Origin: Leeuwenhoekiella polynyae
GTDB lineage: Bacteria > Bacteroidota > Bacteroidia > Flavobacteriales > Flavobacteriaceae
Direction: 5' to 3'
Assembly: GCF_004104075.1 (NCBI RefSeq)
Contig: NZ_QOVK01000005.1
Coordinates: 1-64,000, forward strand
Length of the DNA: 64,000 bases
How positions within the stretch are numbered: position 1 is the stretch's first letter; every line of letters starts with the position of its first letter. The notes below the pieces were generated by a model that saw nothing but the letters and a program-made list of their open reading frames with translations, did no database searches and had not been told where the DNA came from. Below are positions 53,623-62,801 of the stretch, one piece after another. Both the position numbers and the translations under genes were made by a program.

Positions 53623-54489
53623 ATGACATCACAAATTATAAAATCAAAATCCATTGGCTTCGCAAGTCTTTTTGTTGCCTTATTGGGCTTAACAGCTTGC
53701 CAGCCAGATGAAGTTACAAATGGTAATGGCCTTAGCGATCCTAATGTAGATGCTTCTTTTACTGTAGAAGCTGTAAGTGGCGAGCCTAACCGTTTTGTAT
53801 TAGATGCAAACCGGGATAATGTTTTAAAATCTCTTTGGAATACCGGAGATGGTTTTTATGCAGGTTCATTTACAGAAGAGATTTTTCTACCAGATGCAGG
53901 TGAATATACCATAACACATCAGGCTTATGGCCGTGGCGGAATTATAAACGAATCTTCTCAAGATGTTACGGTTGCAACTTCTGATCCTGTTGCAGGAAAT
54001 CTAATTAAAGGTGGAACTTTTGAAAATCAGGCAGATCATGATGAATGGAGCATCTTACAAATTAGTGATTCAGGCACGTATTGGACCTTTAATGAAGGTA
54101 GTGCAACTATTGTAGGTGGAGATAACAATCAGCAAGGTTTGTTTCAGTCTGTAGTGGTAGAGGCAAATAAAACCTATACAATTGACATGAAAGTTTTCGG
54201 AAGCGGTGCTACAGAAACTTGGTTTGAAGTATATGTTTCACCAACACCTCCGGTTCAAAATCAGGATTACTCGGCAGATGGTACTAGAATAGCTTTAAAT
54301 ACCTGGGCTGGTTGCGGAAATAATGCTTTTGATGGAAAACTTTCTAAAATTAGCTGTGCAGGATCTGGAAACTCAATGAGTTTTGAGCAGTCTGGTACTG
54401 TATATGTAGTTATAAAAAGCGGTGGAAAAAATTTAGGCTCTACCGGTATCTCGGTAAGCAATGTTGAGTTTAGAGGAAGTGCGAATTAG
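53623..54489 (+). CDS. surface glycan-binding lipoprotein (PKD + CBM-like)
   Basis: A 288-residue lipoprotein; lipobox LTAC after the signal (GFASLFVALLGLTAC). A PKD-like beta-sandwich (~40-120, RDNVLKSLWNTGDGFYAG) precedes a C-terminal CBM4/9-like jelly roll (~130-285, LIKGGTFENQADHDEW, FQSVVVEANKTYTIDMKV). This is the usual layout of a PUL surface glycan-binding protein in the third position after SusC and SusD. Ligand unknown; a beta-glucan by context. Confidence 0.82.
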   Translation: MTSQIIKSKSIGFASLFVALLGLTACQPDEVTNGNGLSDPNVDASFTVEAVSGEPNRFVLDANRDNVLKSLWNTGDGFYAGSFTEEIFLPDAGEYTITHQAYGRGGIINESSQDVTVATSDPVAGNLIKGGTFENQADHDEWSILQISDSGTYWTFNEGSATIVGGDNNQQGLFQSVVVEANKTYTIDMKVFGSGATETWFEVYVSPTPPVQNQDYSADGTRIALNTWAGCGNNAFDGKLSKISCAGSGNSMSFEQSGTVYVVIKSGGKNLGSTGISVSNVEFRGSAN

Positions 54490-54549
54490 TCAAACTACGC
54501 AGTATTGGGTAATTATCCAATACTGCATTTTATTAAAAAATTATTGAAA

Positions 54550-56034
54550 ATGAAAATACCTAAAAGACTTTTTCGCGCACTTATTTATGTAATGCTAATT
54601 CCTGCATTTCTGTATAGTTGTTCCTCTTCTTCAACCGATGATGAGGTGACAGAAATTCCTGAAAATCCGGAGAGCCCCACCACACCTACAGAACCTTCAG
54701 GATCTGCAAATGACATGGATTTTTGGTTGACCAAAGGCGATCGTAGCGCAGCATTGGCTAAACAGTCTGGTAATTTAAGTTTTAGTTCTAGCCCTAATGG
54801 TTACACAAACATAGAGGTAGATGAGTCAATGACCTTTCAGACGGTTGATGGTTTTGGGTTTTCATTAACCGGTGGTAGTGCTCAAGTGATTAATGCATTA
54901 CCAGCTGCTAAAAAGCAAGATTTACTTCAGGAACTTTTCGGTACAAGTACCAATGATATTGGAATTAGTTACTTGAGAATAAGTGTAGGTGCTTCAGACC
55001 TTAATGAAGCTCCCTTTACTTATAATGATATGCCTGCGGGTGAGACCGATGAAGATCTTTCAGAATTCAGTATAGAAAAAGATCGAGGTGTTATTGACTT
55101 ACTAAAGGAAATAGTAGCCATTAATCCGGAAATTAAAATTATGGCTTCCCCATGGACTGCACCGGTTTGGATGAAAGATAAGAACAGCTTTTTAGGTGGG
55201 AGTTTAAAGCCGGAATATTATGAGGTATATGCAAATTACTGGGTAAAATACTTAAATGCTATGCAAGCAGAAGGAATAACTATAGATGCGCTTACCCCTC
55301 AAAATGAACCTTTGCATGGTGGTAATAATCCGAGTATGGAAATGTCTGCAGTTGAGCAAGCAAATTTTATAAAAAACAATTTAGGGCCATCGTTGTCTGC
55401 GGCTTCAATACATACAAAAATAGTGGTATATGATCACAATTGCGATAATCCCCAGTATCCCATTTCAATCTTAAATGATGCTAGTGCAAATACATTTGTA
55501 GATGGATCTGCTTTTCACCTCTATGCTGGGGATATCGCAGCTTTGAGTACTGTGCACAATGCTTTTCCTGATAAAAATGTGTATTTCACAGAGCAATACA
55601 ATTCCTCTCAGGATGATTTTGGCGGAACGCTTAAGTGGCATTTAAAAAATGTAATCATAGGCTCTATGCGTAACTGGAGTAAAAATGCTCTGGAGTGGAA
55701 TTTAGCCAACGACTCTGGATTTGGTCCACATACAGATGGTGGGTGCACAGTTTGTAAAGGAGCATTAACCCTCAATGGATCTAGCGTTACCAGAAATGTA
55801 GGGTATTATATTGTAGCACAGGCATCAAAGTTTGTACCTGCAGGATCCGTACGTATTGATAGTGCTATAAAAGGTGATTTACACAATGTCGCTTTTCTAA
55901 CTCCCGAAGGTAAAAAAGTACTTATTGTTGAAAATGATGGGTCTACAAACCTTCCATTTAATATAAAATATAAGGGTAAATGGGTAGTCACTTCATTAGA
56001 TGCAGGAGCGGTAGGAACATTCATCTGGGAGTAA
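54550..56034 (+). CDS. GH30 family glycoside hydrolase lipoprotein (1 of 3)
   Basis: A 494-residue GH30 enzyme from ATG 54550 (lipobox YSC, Cys24; upstream frame has no good signal). A Thr/Pro linker (~40-55) leads to the (beta/alpha)8 barrel with acid/base Glu253 in PQNEPLHG and nucleophile Glu348 in YFTEQ. GGCTVCKGALTL carries a Cys pair. It is the surface enzyme of the PUL and is a close paralogue of the GH30 at 57792. Beta-1,6-glucanase-type (GH30_3) activity is likely but not proved. Confidence 0.9.
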   Translation: MKIPKRLFRALIYVMLIPAFLYSCSSSSTDDEVTEIPENPESPTTPTEPSGSANDMDFWLTKGDRSAALAKQSGNLSFSSSPNGYTNIEVDESMTFQTVDGFGFSLTGGSAQVINALPAAKKQDLLQELFGTSTNDIGISYLRISVGASDLNEAPFTYNDMPAGETDEDLSEFSIEKDRGVIDLLKEIVAINPEIKIMASPWTAPVWMKDKNSFLGGSLKPEYYEVYANYWVKYLNAMQAEGITIDALTPQNEPLHGGNNPSMEMSAVEQANFIKNNLGPSLSAASIHTKIVVYDHNCDNPQYPISILNDASANTFVDGSAFHLYAGDIAALSTVHNAFPDKNVYFTEQYNSSQDDFGGTLKWHLKNVIIGSMRNWSKNALEWNLANDSGFGPHTDGGCTVCKGALTLNGSSVTRNVGYYIVAQASKFVPAGSVRIDSAIKGDLHNVAFLTPEGKKVLIVENDGSTNLPFNIKYKGKWVVTSLDAGAVGTFIWE

Positions 56035-56043
56035 AATAAAACT

Positions 56044-57774
56044 ATGAGAAAATTAAAGTTTGCCCTGTTTGTAATTTTATTATGCGGTATAAGTGGTCAT
56101 AGTCAGGGCTTTTTAAAAGCTGAAAATGCCAAAATCGTTGATGAGCAGGGGAATAATATATTGCTTCGTGGCATTGGTCTAGGCGGTTTTATGCTTCAGG
56201 AAGGCTATATGCTTAAGGTTCCATTTTCAGGACAGCAGTATATTTTTAAAGAACATGTGGAGCAATTGGTAGGTAAAGAGAAGACCACAACTTTTTACAA
56301 TGCCTGGCGTAAAAAGCATATGCAAAAGCGTGATGTTGATTCTCTTAAAAAATGGGGATTCAATTCTATACGTTTACCCTTGCATTATAATCTGTTTACC
56401 CTTCCGGTAAACGAGGAACCTGTTAAAGGCGAAAATACTTGGCTTGAAGAAGGTTTCCGTCTTACAGATTCCTTGCTTTCATGGTGTAAGGCAAATAAAA
56501 TGTATTTAATCTTAGATATGCACGCTGCTCCAGGGGGGCAAGGTCATGATTTGAATATTTCAGATAGAGATCCTTCACAACCGGCTTTATGGGAAAGTCA
56601 AGAAAATCAGAATAAACTCACTGCCTTGTGGCAAAAAATAGCCCAGCGTTATAAAGATGAAACCTGGGTAGCTGCCTATGATTTGATCAATGAACCAAAC
56701 TGGACTTTTGAAGAAGGAAAAAATAAAAATGGTATTGAAGATGTTGACAATAAAGCATTGCGTCAACTTCTTGTAAAGCTAACAAAGGCAGTGCGGGAGG
56801 TCGATGAAAATCATATTATAATTATTGAAGGTAACGGCTGGGGTAATAATTACAAGGGTATGTTACCACCTTGGGATGATAATATGGTACTGAGTTTTCA
56901 TAAATATTGGAATTACAACAATCTTGAATCCATTCAGCAGTTTTTAGATTACCGTAAACAATACAACATACCTATTTGGTTGGGAGAATCAGGTGAAAAT
57001 TCAAATGTGTGGTTTAAAGATGCCATTGCTCTCATGGAAAAAAATAACATTGGTTGGTGCTGGTGGCCTCTTAAAAAGTTAGGATTCAATAATCCATTAG
57101 AAATTCAGGTAAATCCCGGTTATCAGCTTCTTTTAGATTATTGGAGCGGGAGTGGAGACAAACCAGGTCAGGCAGAAGCTTTTCAGGCTTTGATGCAATT
57201 AGCAGAAAATACTAAAATAGAAAACTGTATCGTGCATTATGATGTAATTGATGCTATGATTAGACAGCCCCAGAGCCAGCAAGCTATCCCTTTTAAAATT
57301 AATCGTCTCGAGAATGAACTGATGATTCAAGCCGCTGATTACGATTTGGGCACAGACGGTATTGCTTACCATGACACTGTATCTGCAAATTACCATATTT
57401 CGACAGGCAAGGAGCGTCAGAGCTGGAATTTGGGAAGAACATATCGCAACGATGGAGTGGATATTTTCAGAGATAACGATGGGCTTATTTATGTAGGCGA
57501 TTTGCAAGCTGAGGAGTGGCTTAAGTATACGATAAACGTCAAAGAAGCAGGTGATTATAAGCTTTCTTTAAAAGTCAGTTCAGAAAGTGATTCGGGCTTG
57601 ATTTCTGTTAACGTCAATCAGCTTGAAACAAGCAGTTTTAAAATCTTGGAGAATTCACAAGGATGGAATTGGACTCCACCGCAACAGGTAAAACTGAATA
57701 GTGGAATAAACACGATAAAACTTCAAATTGAACAAGGAGGCTTCAATCTAGAAAGCCTTAAAATCAGCAAATAA
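56044..57774 (+). CDS. GH5 glycoside hydrolase with C-terminal CBM6-like domain
   Basis: A 576-residue secreted enzyme (signal MRKLKFALFVILLCGISGHS). The GH5 barrel (~25-400) shows acid/base Glu217 in DLINEPNW and nucleophile Glu315 in WLGESGENS. A CBM6-like beta-sandwich (~430-576: AADYDLGTDGIAYHDT, YTINVKEAGDYKLSLKVSS) is appended, of the type that binds beta-glucans. It fits endo- or exo-beta-glucanase action together with the flanking GH30 enzymes. It starts 10 bases after the first GH30. Confidence 0.9.
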   Translation: MRKLKFALFVILLCGISGHSQGFLKAENAKIVDEQGNNILLRGIGLGGFMLQEGYMLKVPFSGQQYIFKEHVEQLVGKEKTTTFYNAWRKKHMQKRDVDSLKKWGFNSIRLPLHYNLFTLPVNEEPVKGENTWLEEGFRLTDSLLSWCKANKMYLILDMHAAPGGQGHDLNISDRDPSQPALWESQENQNKLTALWQKIAQRYKDETWVAAYDLINEPNWTFEEGKNKNGIEDVDNKALRQLLVKLTKAVREVDENHIIIIEGNGWGNNYKGMLPPWDDNMVLSFHKYWNYNNLESIQQFLDYRKQYNIPIWLGESGENSNVWFKDAIALMEKNNIGWCWWPLKKLGFNNPLEIQVNPGYQLLLDYWSGSGDKPGQAEAFQALMQLAENTKIENCIVHYDVIDAMIRQPQSQQAIPFKINRLENELMIQAADYDLGTDGIAYHDTVSANYHISTGKERQSWNLGRTYRNDGVDIFRDNDGLIYVGDLQAEEWLKYTINVKEAGDYKLSLKVSSESDSGLISVNVNQLETSSFKILENSQGWNWTPPQQVKLNSGINTIKLQIEQGGFNLESLKISK

Positions 57775-57791
57775 ATTAAGTACTTCCTTAA

Positions 57792-59195
57792 ATGAAATTG
57801 AATCATTACCCCTACCTGCTTATCTGTCTTTTCAGCTTGATCCAGAGTTGCTCTGTTTCAGAAAAAAAATCTGATGAGGCTTTGATTTACATAACTTCTC
57901 TTGATGAGAAATCCCTGATTGAAGAACGAAAAATCCTTTCAAAAACTATAGACAGCGCGCTAATTGATGAGGTCATTAGTGTGACAGATTCAATCACCTA
58001 CCAAACGATGGACGGCTTTGGTTATACCCTTACCGGCGGTAGTGCAATGCATATTCACAAAATGAGTGATACGGCACGAGCAGAGTTGCTTAACGAACTT
58101 TTTGCTACTTCAGAATTAGGAGTGAGCTATTTAAGATTGAGTATTGGTGCTTCTGATCTGGATGCTGCTCCATTTTCCTATAATGATTTACCAAAAGGAG
58201 AAACAGATGAAACGCTTGAGCATTTTTCTTTAGCTCAGGATACCGTGCATTTGGTGCCGGTTTTAAAAGAGATTTTGAGTATAAATCCAGATATTAAGAT
58301 TCTGGGTTCGCCGTGGTCACCTCCGGTTTGGATGAAAGATAACGGAGATACCCGTGGTGGAAGTTTATTGCCGGAATACTACCATGCTTATGCAGCTTAT
58401 TTTGTGAAATACATAAAAGCAATGCAAGCTTATGGCATCACTATAGATGCGGTAACGATACAAAATGAGCCCTTACATCCGGGTAATAATCCAAGTCTTT
58501 TGATGAAGGCTTCAGAACAGGCTGAGTTCATTAAAAATCATTTAGGGCCCCTATTTAAAAGCGAAGGTGTTGAGACTAAGATTATTATTTATGATCACAA
58601 TGCAGACCGTCCTGATTATCCTATTGAAATATTAAACGATCCGGAAGCGGCTCCATATATTGATGGTTCGGCTTTTCACTTATATGGAGGGAATATCAAT
58701 GCACTTGAAAAAGTGCACGATGAACACCCTGATAAAAACTTATATTTTACTGAACAGTGGGTAGGAGCACCGGGTGATTTTGCTAAAGAACTTTCCTGGC
58801 ATACAAAAAACCTGATTATAGGAGCACCGCGCAATTGGTCTAAAACTGTTTTAGAATGGAACCTGGCAGCTGATAAAAATCAGGATCCGCATACAGATCG
58901 TGGTGGCTGTGACCGATGTCTGGGTGCCGTAACCATTAGTGGTGATACCGTGCAGCGTGAGCCAGCGTATTATATAATAGGGCAGGCTTCAAAATTTGTT
59001 AAACCGGGCTCGGTGCGTATCGCGTCTACAATGACTGACGAGATTCCTAATGTAGCCTATAAAACGCCTGATGGAGAAATAGTTGTTATTCTTCAGAACA
59101 CTACAGAAAAAGATAAAGAAATTCAGGTAGAGATCAACGAGGCTAACCTTTTGGTAAAACTTGATTCCGGGGACATAGGTACTCTGGTATTTTAA
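57792..59195 (+). CDS. GH30 family glycoside hydrolase lipoprotein (2 of 3)
   Basis: A 467-residue lipoprotein (lipobox IQSC, Cys20). GH30 barrel with acid/base Glu226 in QNEPLHP and nucleophile Glu321 in YFTEQW. Sequence blocks are shared with the first GH30 (TGGSA, GASDL, ETDE, PEYY, KYI/LNAMQ), so the two are tandem paralogues; the C-terminal GGCDRCLGAVTI pair is also shared. Likely beta-1,6-glucan or related beta-glucoside hydrolysis at the cell surface. Confidence 0.9.
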   Translation: MKLNHYPYLLICLFSLIQSCSVSEKKSDEALIYITSLDEKSLIEERKILSKTIDSALIDEVISVTDSITYQTMDGFGYTLTGGSAMHIHKMSDTARAELLNELFATSELGVSYLRLSIGASDLDAAPFSYNDLPKGETDETLEHFSLAQDTVHLVPVLKEILSINPDIKILGSPWSPPVWMKDNGDTRGGSLLPEYYHAYAAYFVKYIKAMQAYGITIDAVTIQNEPLHPGNNPSLLMKASEQAEFIKNHLGPLFKSEGVETKIIIYDHNADRPDYPIEILNDPEAAPYIDGSAFHLYGGNINALEKVHDEHPDKNLYFTEQWVGAPGDFAKELSWHTKNLIIGAPRNWSKTVLEWNLAADKNQDPHTDRGGCDRCLGAVTISGDTVQREPAYYIIGQASKFVKPGSVRIASTMTDEIPNVAYKTPDGEIVVILQNTTEKDKEIQVEINEANLLVKLDSGDIGTLVF

Positions 59196-59209
59196 CTAAA
59201 AAACTAAAG

Positions 59210-60655
59210 ATGAAAAATTTTATATACTATTTCAGTTGTTTTGTGCTTTGTATAAACTCAAGCCTGATTTCAGCACAGAAAGTAGATTTTCTGAATAAAA
59301 AGATTCAAGTTTATACTACTTCAAAAGATTCAGGTTTAAGACTTGCTGAAACCGAAACCCTAAGCTTTAAACCAGCCGTACAACCTTTAGAAACAGAAAT
59401 CTCGATTTTTATTAATCCTAATAAAAAGCATCAAAGCCTGTTAGGAATTGGCGGAGCTATTACAGATGCAAGTGCTGTAATTTTTGATGGATTGAGTGCA
59501 GCTAAGAAACAAGAGTTGCTCAATGCTTACTATGATGTTGAAAAAGGAATAGGTTATTCGTTGTTGCGCACAACCATTCACAGTTCAGACTTCAGTCCAG
59601 AGAGTTATACCTATGTAGAAGAAGGGGATGCAGACTTAAAAACATTTTCTATAGCGCATGATAAGGAGTATCGCATCCCTATGATCAAGAAAGCTACGGA
59701 AACTGCCGGTGGAGCAATTACTCTGTATGTTAGTCCCTGGAGTCCACCTGCATTTATGAAAACAAACGGTTCTATGCTGAAAGGTGGAAAGTTGAAGCCG
59801 GAATTTCGTCAGAACTGGGCAAATTATTATGCCAAATTTATCAAGGCGTATGAAGCTGAAGGAATGCCAATATGGGGGCTTACCATTCAGAACGAACCTA
59901 TGGCTACACAGACCTGGGAGTCATGTATTTACACTGCTGAAGATGAGCGGGATTTTTTGAAAGATTATTTGGGGCCTACCTTAGAAAGGGAAGGATTAGG
60001 AGCTAAAAATATCGTGGTTTGGGATCATAACCGGGATCTAATGGTTAACCGTTCTAATGTCATTTTTGAAGATCCTGAAGCAGCTAAATATACCTGGGGA
60101 ACTGGTTTTCACTGGTATGAGACGTGGACCGGCGCAGAGCCCCTTTACGAAAATGTCAATCGTGTTAACGAGGCTTTTCCTGATAAAAAATTAATGTTTA
60201 CCGAAGGATGTATCGAAAAATTTGATGCTTCCCGATATCAATATTGGCCTAATGGTGAGCGCTACGGTGAGCAAATGATACATGATTTTAATAATGGTAC
60301 GGTAGCCTGGACAGATTGGAATATCCTTCTGGATCAAAATGGAGGTCCTAACCATGTAGGCAATTTTTGTTTTGCGCCTATTCACGCCGACACGACAACT
60401 GGTGAATTGATTTACACGCCTTCTTATTACTACATAGGACATTTTTCAAAATTCATAAAGCCAGAGGCCAAACGTTTAAGTTCTGCGGTAAGCAGGAGTG
60501 TTTTATTGAGTACAACTTTTAAAAATAATGATGATTCACTGGTTACAGTAGTCATGAATAAAACCAATGAAAATATTTCCTATTCAGTATATATTAATGG
60601 GGCTGAAACTACTGTAGAAATATCAGCCCATAGTATCCAGACCTTGGTTTATTAA
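59210..60655 (+). CDS. GH30 family glycoside hydrolase (3 of 3)
   Basis: A 481-residue enzyme with a cleavable signal (MKNFIYYFSCFVLCINSSLISAQ), so probably periplasmic, unlike the two lipoproteins. Acid/base Glu229 in QNEPMAT and nucleophile Glu332 in MFTEG. GGAITDASAVIF and HWYETWTG place it in a different GH30 subgroup from the first two. It may clip oligosaccharides that SusC delivers. Last gene of PUL 2; a terminator follows. Confidence 0.9.
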   Translation: MKNFIYYFSCFVLCINSSLISAQKVDFLNKKIQVYTTSKDSGLRLAETETLSFKPAVQPLETEISIFINPNKKHQSLLGIGGAITDASAVIFDGLSAAKKQELLNAYYDVEKGIGYSLLRTTIHSSDFSPESYTYVEEGDADLKTFSIAHDKEYRIPMIKKATETAGGAITLYVSPWSPPAFMKTNGSMLKGGKLKPEFRQNWANYYAKFIKAYEAEGMPIWGLTIQNEPMATQTWESCIYTAEDERDFLKDYLGPTLEREGLGAKNIVVWDHNRDLMVNRSNVIFEDPEAAKYTWGTGFHWYETWTGAEPLYENVNRVNEAFPDKKLMFTEGCIEKFDASRYQYWPNGERYGEQMIHDFNNGTVAWTDWNILLDQNGGPNHVGNFCFAPIHADTTTGELIYTPSYYYIGHFSKFIKPEAKRLSSAVSRSVLLSTTFKNNDDSLVTVVMNKTNENISYSVYINGAETTVEISAHSIQTLVY

Positions 60656-60683
60656 GCGTTTTCCAAAGACGTGTTTTTTGTAG

Positions 60684-60720
60684 AAACCTCGTAGATTTGA
60701 ATCTATGGGGTTTTGTTTTA
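60684..60720 (+). terminator. intrinsic terminator after PUL 2
   Basis: A 14-bp stem (two G-T wobbles) with a two-base loop, AAACCTCGTAGATT / AATCTATGGGGTTT, then TTTGTTTTA. It lies 28 bases after the third GH30 gene. Confidence 0.8.
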
Positions 60721-60727
60721 AATGAAC

Positions 60728-62038
60728 TTAAGATTCGTTCTTTTCCCTACTCTTGCTTATTTCAGACAGGCTGATGCCTTTTTCACTGTTGTAATGCGTG
60801 TTTTTAGGGCTTCCTATAATTTGTGAAGTATAAACACCGGAGTGACCCGAGAAAAGGTAAGCAGTGCTGCATGCGATGGCGATAAACACGCCAGATTCAA
60901 TACCAAAAAGTTCAATACCCATAATTGTACAGGCAATAGGTGTGTTAGTCGCACCGGCAAAAACCGCAACAAAACCCATCCCGGCTAGCAAATCCATAGG
61001 TAATGGAATAAACCAGATCAGTGCATTACCAAGGGTTGCACCAATGTAAAATAACGGAGTTACTTCGCCACCTTTAAAACCAGCACCCAGCGTGAATGAG
61101 GTAAATAAAACTTTTACTAGGAAGTCATATTTGTTCATCCCTTCACTAAACGAGTCTACAATGATAGGTATGCCAAGTCCAATGTATTTTGTGGTGCCAA
61201 TACAATATACTGCAACGGCGATCACTGCACCGCCAATAAATGGCCGTAAGGGCGGATACTTTATGTATTTTTTAAATTGTGATCCCCAGAAATGTGTGCT
61301 TTTTGAGAAAAGCATACTAACCAAGCCAAAAATAACTCCTGCGAGTAGCGCCCATAAGAGATTTACCGGACTCATTTCGGCAATAGAATGGATGTGATAA
61401 TGCGTATGACCCACATCCCAGGCCTGACAAAAATAATCAGCCAGTACAGCAGCTAGAAAACTTGGCACAATAGCATCCAGACGAATTCTGCCTAAAATAA
61501 GTACTTCTAGAGCAAAAATACCTCCGGCGAGTGGCGTACCAAAAACCGAAGCAAAACCGGCACTAATACCGGCAATCAGGAGAATTTTTCGATCTTGATC
61601 ATTCAGTTTTAAAAGTTTGGTAAACTGATCTGCAACTGCACCACCTATCTGTACAGCAGTGCCTTCACGACCGGCAGAACCTCCAAAAAGATGTGTGGCA
61701 ATCGTACCAAAAAGCACTAGCGGTGCCATTTTAAAAGGTATCACTTTTTTGGGTGAGTGAAATTCTTCTAGCAGGAGGTTATTACCTTTTACAACACTGT
61801 TTCCATATAAATGATAAGAAAGACCTACGATAAAACCACCTATAGGAAGTAAGGCGATAATCCATAAATGAGATTCGCGATAGTTAGTCGCCCACTCTAG
61901 ACTGAGTAGAAAAAATGCCGAAATACTACCAGCAATTGCTCCAATCAAGGTGCAAATGATAATCCATTTAAAAAGGTAAATCAGAGTAGGAATTTGCTCA
62001 ATGGAAGATATTGAGCGCTTTAATTTGTCTATGTTCAT
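60728..62038 (-). CDS. ClC family chloride channel/transporter
   Basis: A 436-residue membrane protein with the ClC signatures GSAGREGTAVQIG and KGGEVTPLFYIGATLGN. About 10-12 hydrophobic segments. It moves Cl- (or F-) across the inner membrane; channel versus antiporter cannot be read, and the gating-glutamate GREG is present. No regulatory CBS domains follow. It converges on PUL 2. Confidence 0.93.
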   Translation of the reverse strand: MNIDKLKRSISSIEQIPTLIYLFKWIIICTLIGAIAGSISAFFLLSLEWATNYRESHLWIIALLPIGGFIVGLSYHLYGNSVVKGNNLLLEEFHSPKKVIPFKMAPLVLFGTIATHLFGGSAGREGTAVQIGGAVADQFTKLLKLNDQDRKILLIAGISAGFASVFGTPLAGGIFALEVLILGRIRLDAIVPSFLAAVLADYFCQAWDVGHTHYHIHSIAEMSPVNLLWALLAGVIFGLVSMLFSKSTHFWGSQFKKYIKYPPLRPFIGGAVIAVAVYCIGTTKYIGLGIPIIVDSFSEGMNKYDFLVKVLFTSFTLGAGFKGGEVTPLFYIGATLGNALIWFIPLPMDLLAGMGFVAVFAGATNTPIACTIMGIELFGIESGVFIAIACSTAYLFSGHSGVYTSQIIGSPKNTHYNSEKGISLSEISKSREKNES

Positions 62039-62288
62039 ACTGCCGTATATAAATGATTCTACTGCGACTCACGTCTGTGGCCGTTTTTAGTAGAAGTCAT
62101 CAGCTTCATTTGAAGCGGTTTGAGGCAGACCTCATTGCCTTTAATTTAAAGAGCAAAGATAACAGAAATCTTGAAAGGATTTTGATGAAATACAATTTTC
62201 ATATTCAAGTAGGTTATTCTACTCTAAAATCAATTGAGATTAAGTTGATTCTTAAACTAATATTGAATTGTAGTCAATAGAAAATACT

Positions 62289-62678
62289 CTATTGATTCTG
62301 ATCAAATAGTACTTTAACATGCGGTTTGTTGATCTCTAAAATAGCAAAAACACCCAGAAGAATACCTAAAATCCCCGTAAGACAGTTCATTATTGAAGCT
62401 ATAAGAACAAAAGTATAATTACGTGCTTCGCCAATATATTTAGCCGCTATGAGTGTCACAATCCCAAAAATAAGACAGACAACAAAACCTAAACCGCTTA
62501 TGATACCAAAGAATGTAGACATTTCAAAAGGTGCCGAAGCATCGTGTCCTACTTCACTAAAAAGCATATTCATAAAAAAGCCGTAACCCACAAAGAATAA
62601 AGCACCGAGAAGATTGAAGATTCCTTTTATGATAAAAAGAACTCTAAAGGTACTGAGGTTGTTAGGTTGAATTTCCAT
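62289..62678 (-). CDS. small membrane protein of unknown function
   Basis: A 129-residue protein with three to four hydrophobic helices (about 14-36, 50-75, 85-105) and an N-terminal cytoplasmic tail MEIQPNNLSTFR. No catalytic motif. I cannot name a family. Its own transcript probably begins from the 5' region near 62690. Confidence 0.75.
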   Translation of the reverse strand: MEIQPNNLSTFRVLFIIKGIFNLLGALFFVGYGFFMNMLFSEVGHDASAPFEMSTFFGIISGLGFVVCLIFGIVTLIAAKYIGEARNYTFVLIASIMNCLTGILGILLGVFAILEINKPHVKVLFDQNQ

Positions 62679-62747
62679 AATTAATTGATGATTTGTTTAA
62701 CTATAAGTAGTGCAAAACAAAAGTTTGTTACACTCCGCATACGAGCA

Positions 62748-62781
62748 TAAAAAACCCCCGAATGATAATCATTCGGGGGTT
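62748..62781 (-). terminator. intrinsic terminator after the M1 peptidase gene
   Basis: A perfect 14-bp stem AACCCCCGAATGAT / ATCATTCGGGGGTT, with an A-run on its left (T-run on the minus strand). It lies 21 bases beyond the stop of the M1 gene. Confidence 0.9.
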
Positions 62782-62801
62782 GTAGTTATAAAACAGAATT
62801 C

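Noticed and set aside
62053-62280. 75-codon plus-strand frame between the ClC gene and the small membrane gene
   Set aside because: Basic, low-complexity peptide without signal or domain; no promoter-like box and no neighbour logic.
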